Assembly: GCA_023411445.1 (NCBI GenBank) | Contig: JAEYOT010000074.1 | Location: 1 to 5,567 of the forward strand | Source of the DNA: Pseudomonadota bacterium | Lineage (GTDB): Bacteria; Myxococcota_A; Polyangia; Polyangiales; Polyangiaceae | DNA: 5,567 nt | Direction of reading: 5' to 3' | Shown here: in pieces, positions 5,559 to 5,567 of the stretch | Layout of the letters: every line of letters starts with the position of its first letter | Position numbering within the stretch: position 1 is the stretch's first letter | Program-made: the position numbers and the translations under genes | The notes under the pieces: generated by a model | The model's database searches: none | Told to the model about the DNA's origin: nothing | The model's input: only the letters and a program-made list of their open reading frames with translations

Positions 5559-5567
5559 TTCCGAAAA

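Larger units (their letters stand above)
5410..5567. other. Non-coding 3' region after proC, rich in inverted repeats
   Basis: No convincing coding sequence on either strand. CGGAC occurs at 5423-5427, 5430-5434, 5452-5456 and 5532-5536, and its complement GTCCG at 5490-5494. The stretch holds two overlapping hairpins that cannot form together, a G9 run, and a purine-rich AGGAG near the right edge. It may act as transcript end, an operator region or the leader of the next gene. I see no tRNA, T-rich plus-strand terminator or recognisable riboswitch. Confidence 0.6.

Noticed and set aside
1..5567. A new defence, mobile or secretion system
   Set aside because: All five genes are ordinary chromosomal types or an unassigned lipoprotein. 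There are no transposase, integrase, nuclease, toxin-antitoxin or CRISPR signals and no compositional break.

Overview
The window looks like chromosomal DNA from a Myxococcota (delta-proteobacterial) organism, probably of the Polyangiales/Sorangium kind. It is very GC-rich, and every gene prefers G/C at the third codon position. It carries a PilZ-type protein closely resembling the paralogous PilZ-like family (TIGR02266) that is expanded in Myxococcus xanthus and relatives, and a large lipoprotein of helical repeats of the sort common in these genomes. The lineage call is inference from composition and protein style; there is no rRNA or other marker.

Layout, left to right. (1) 16-2229, plus strand: a 737-residue TPR-like lipoprotein of unknown role, starting a few bases after a near-perfect Shine-Dalgarno. 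(2) 2230-2323: a convergent gap holding a strong GC-rich hairpin that probably ends the lipoprotein transcript. (3) 2324-2716, minus strand: a 130-residue PilZ-domain protein with intact RxxxR and NxSxxG motifs, starting at TTG. (4) 2717-2788: a short divergent regulatory gap. (5) 2789-5409, plus strand: a compact three-gene run, dnaJ - HAD hydrolase - proC, with a 4-base stop/start overlap and then a 9-base gap, so almost certainly one operon. (6) 5410-5567: non-coding DNA with competing GC-rich inverted repeats, a G9 tract and, at the very edge, a possible ribosome binding site for a gene outside the window.

The operon pairs a complete type I DnaJ (J domain, short G/F linker, four zinc motifs, C-terminal substrate-binding domains) with a HAD-superfamily enzyme whose second catalytic Asp is replaced by Gly, and with pyrroline-5-carboxylate reductase, the last enzyme of proline synthesis. 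dnaK and grpE are not adjacent, so DnaJ is either the housekeeping copy at an unlinked locus or a paralogue. No mobile element, CRISPR array, tRNA, rRNA or phage gene is visible, and I see no clear evidence of a new defence or biosynthetic system. The points most worth a second look are the structured DNA after proC, the variant HAD active site, the unusual operon partnership and the uncharacterised lipoprotein.
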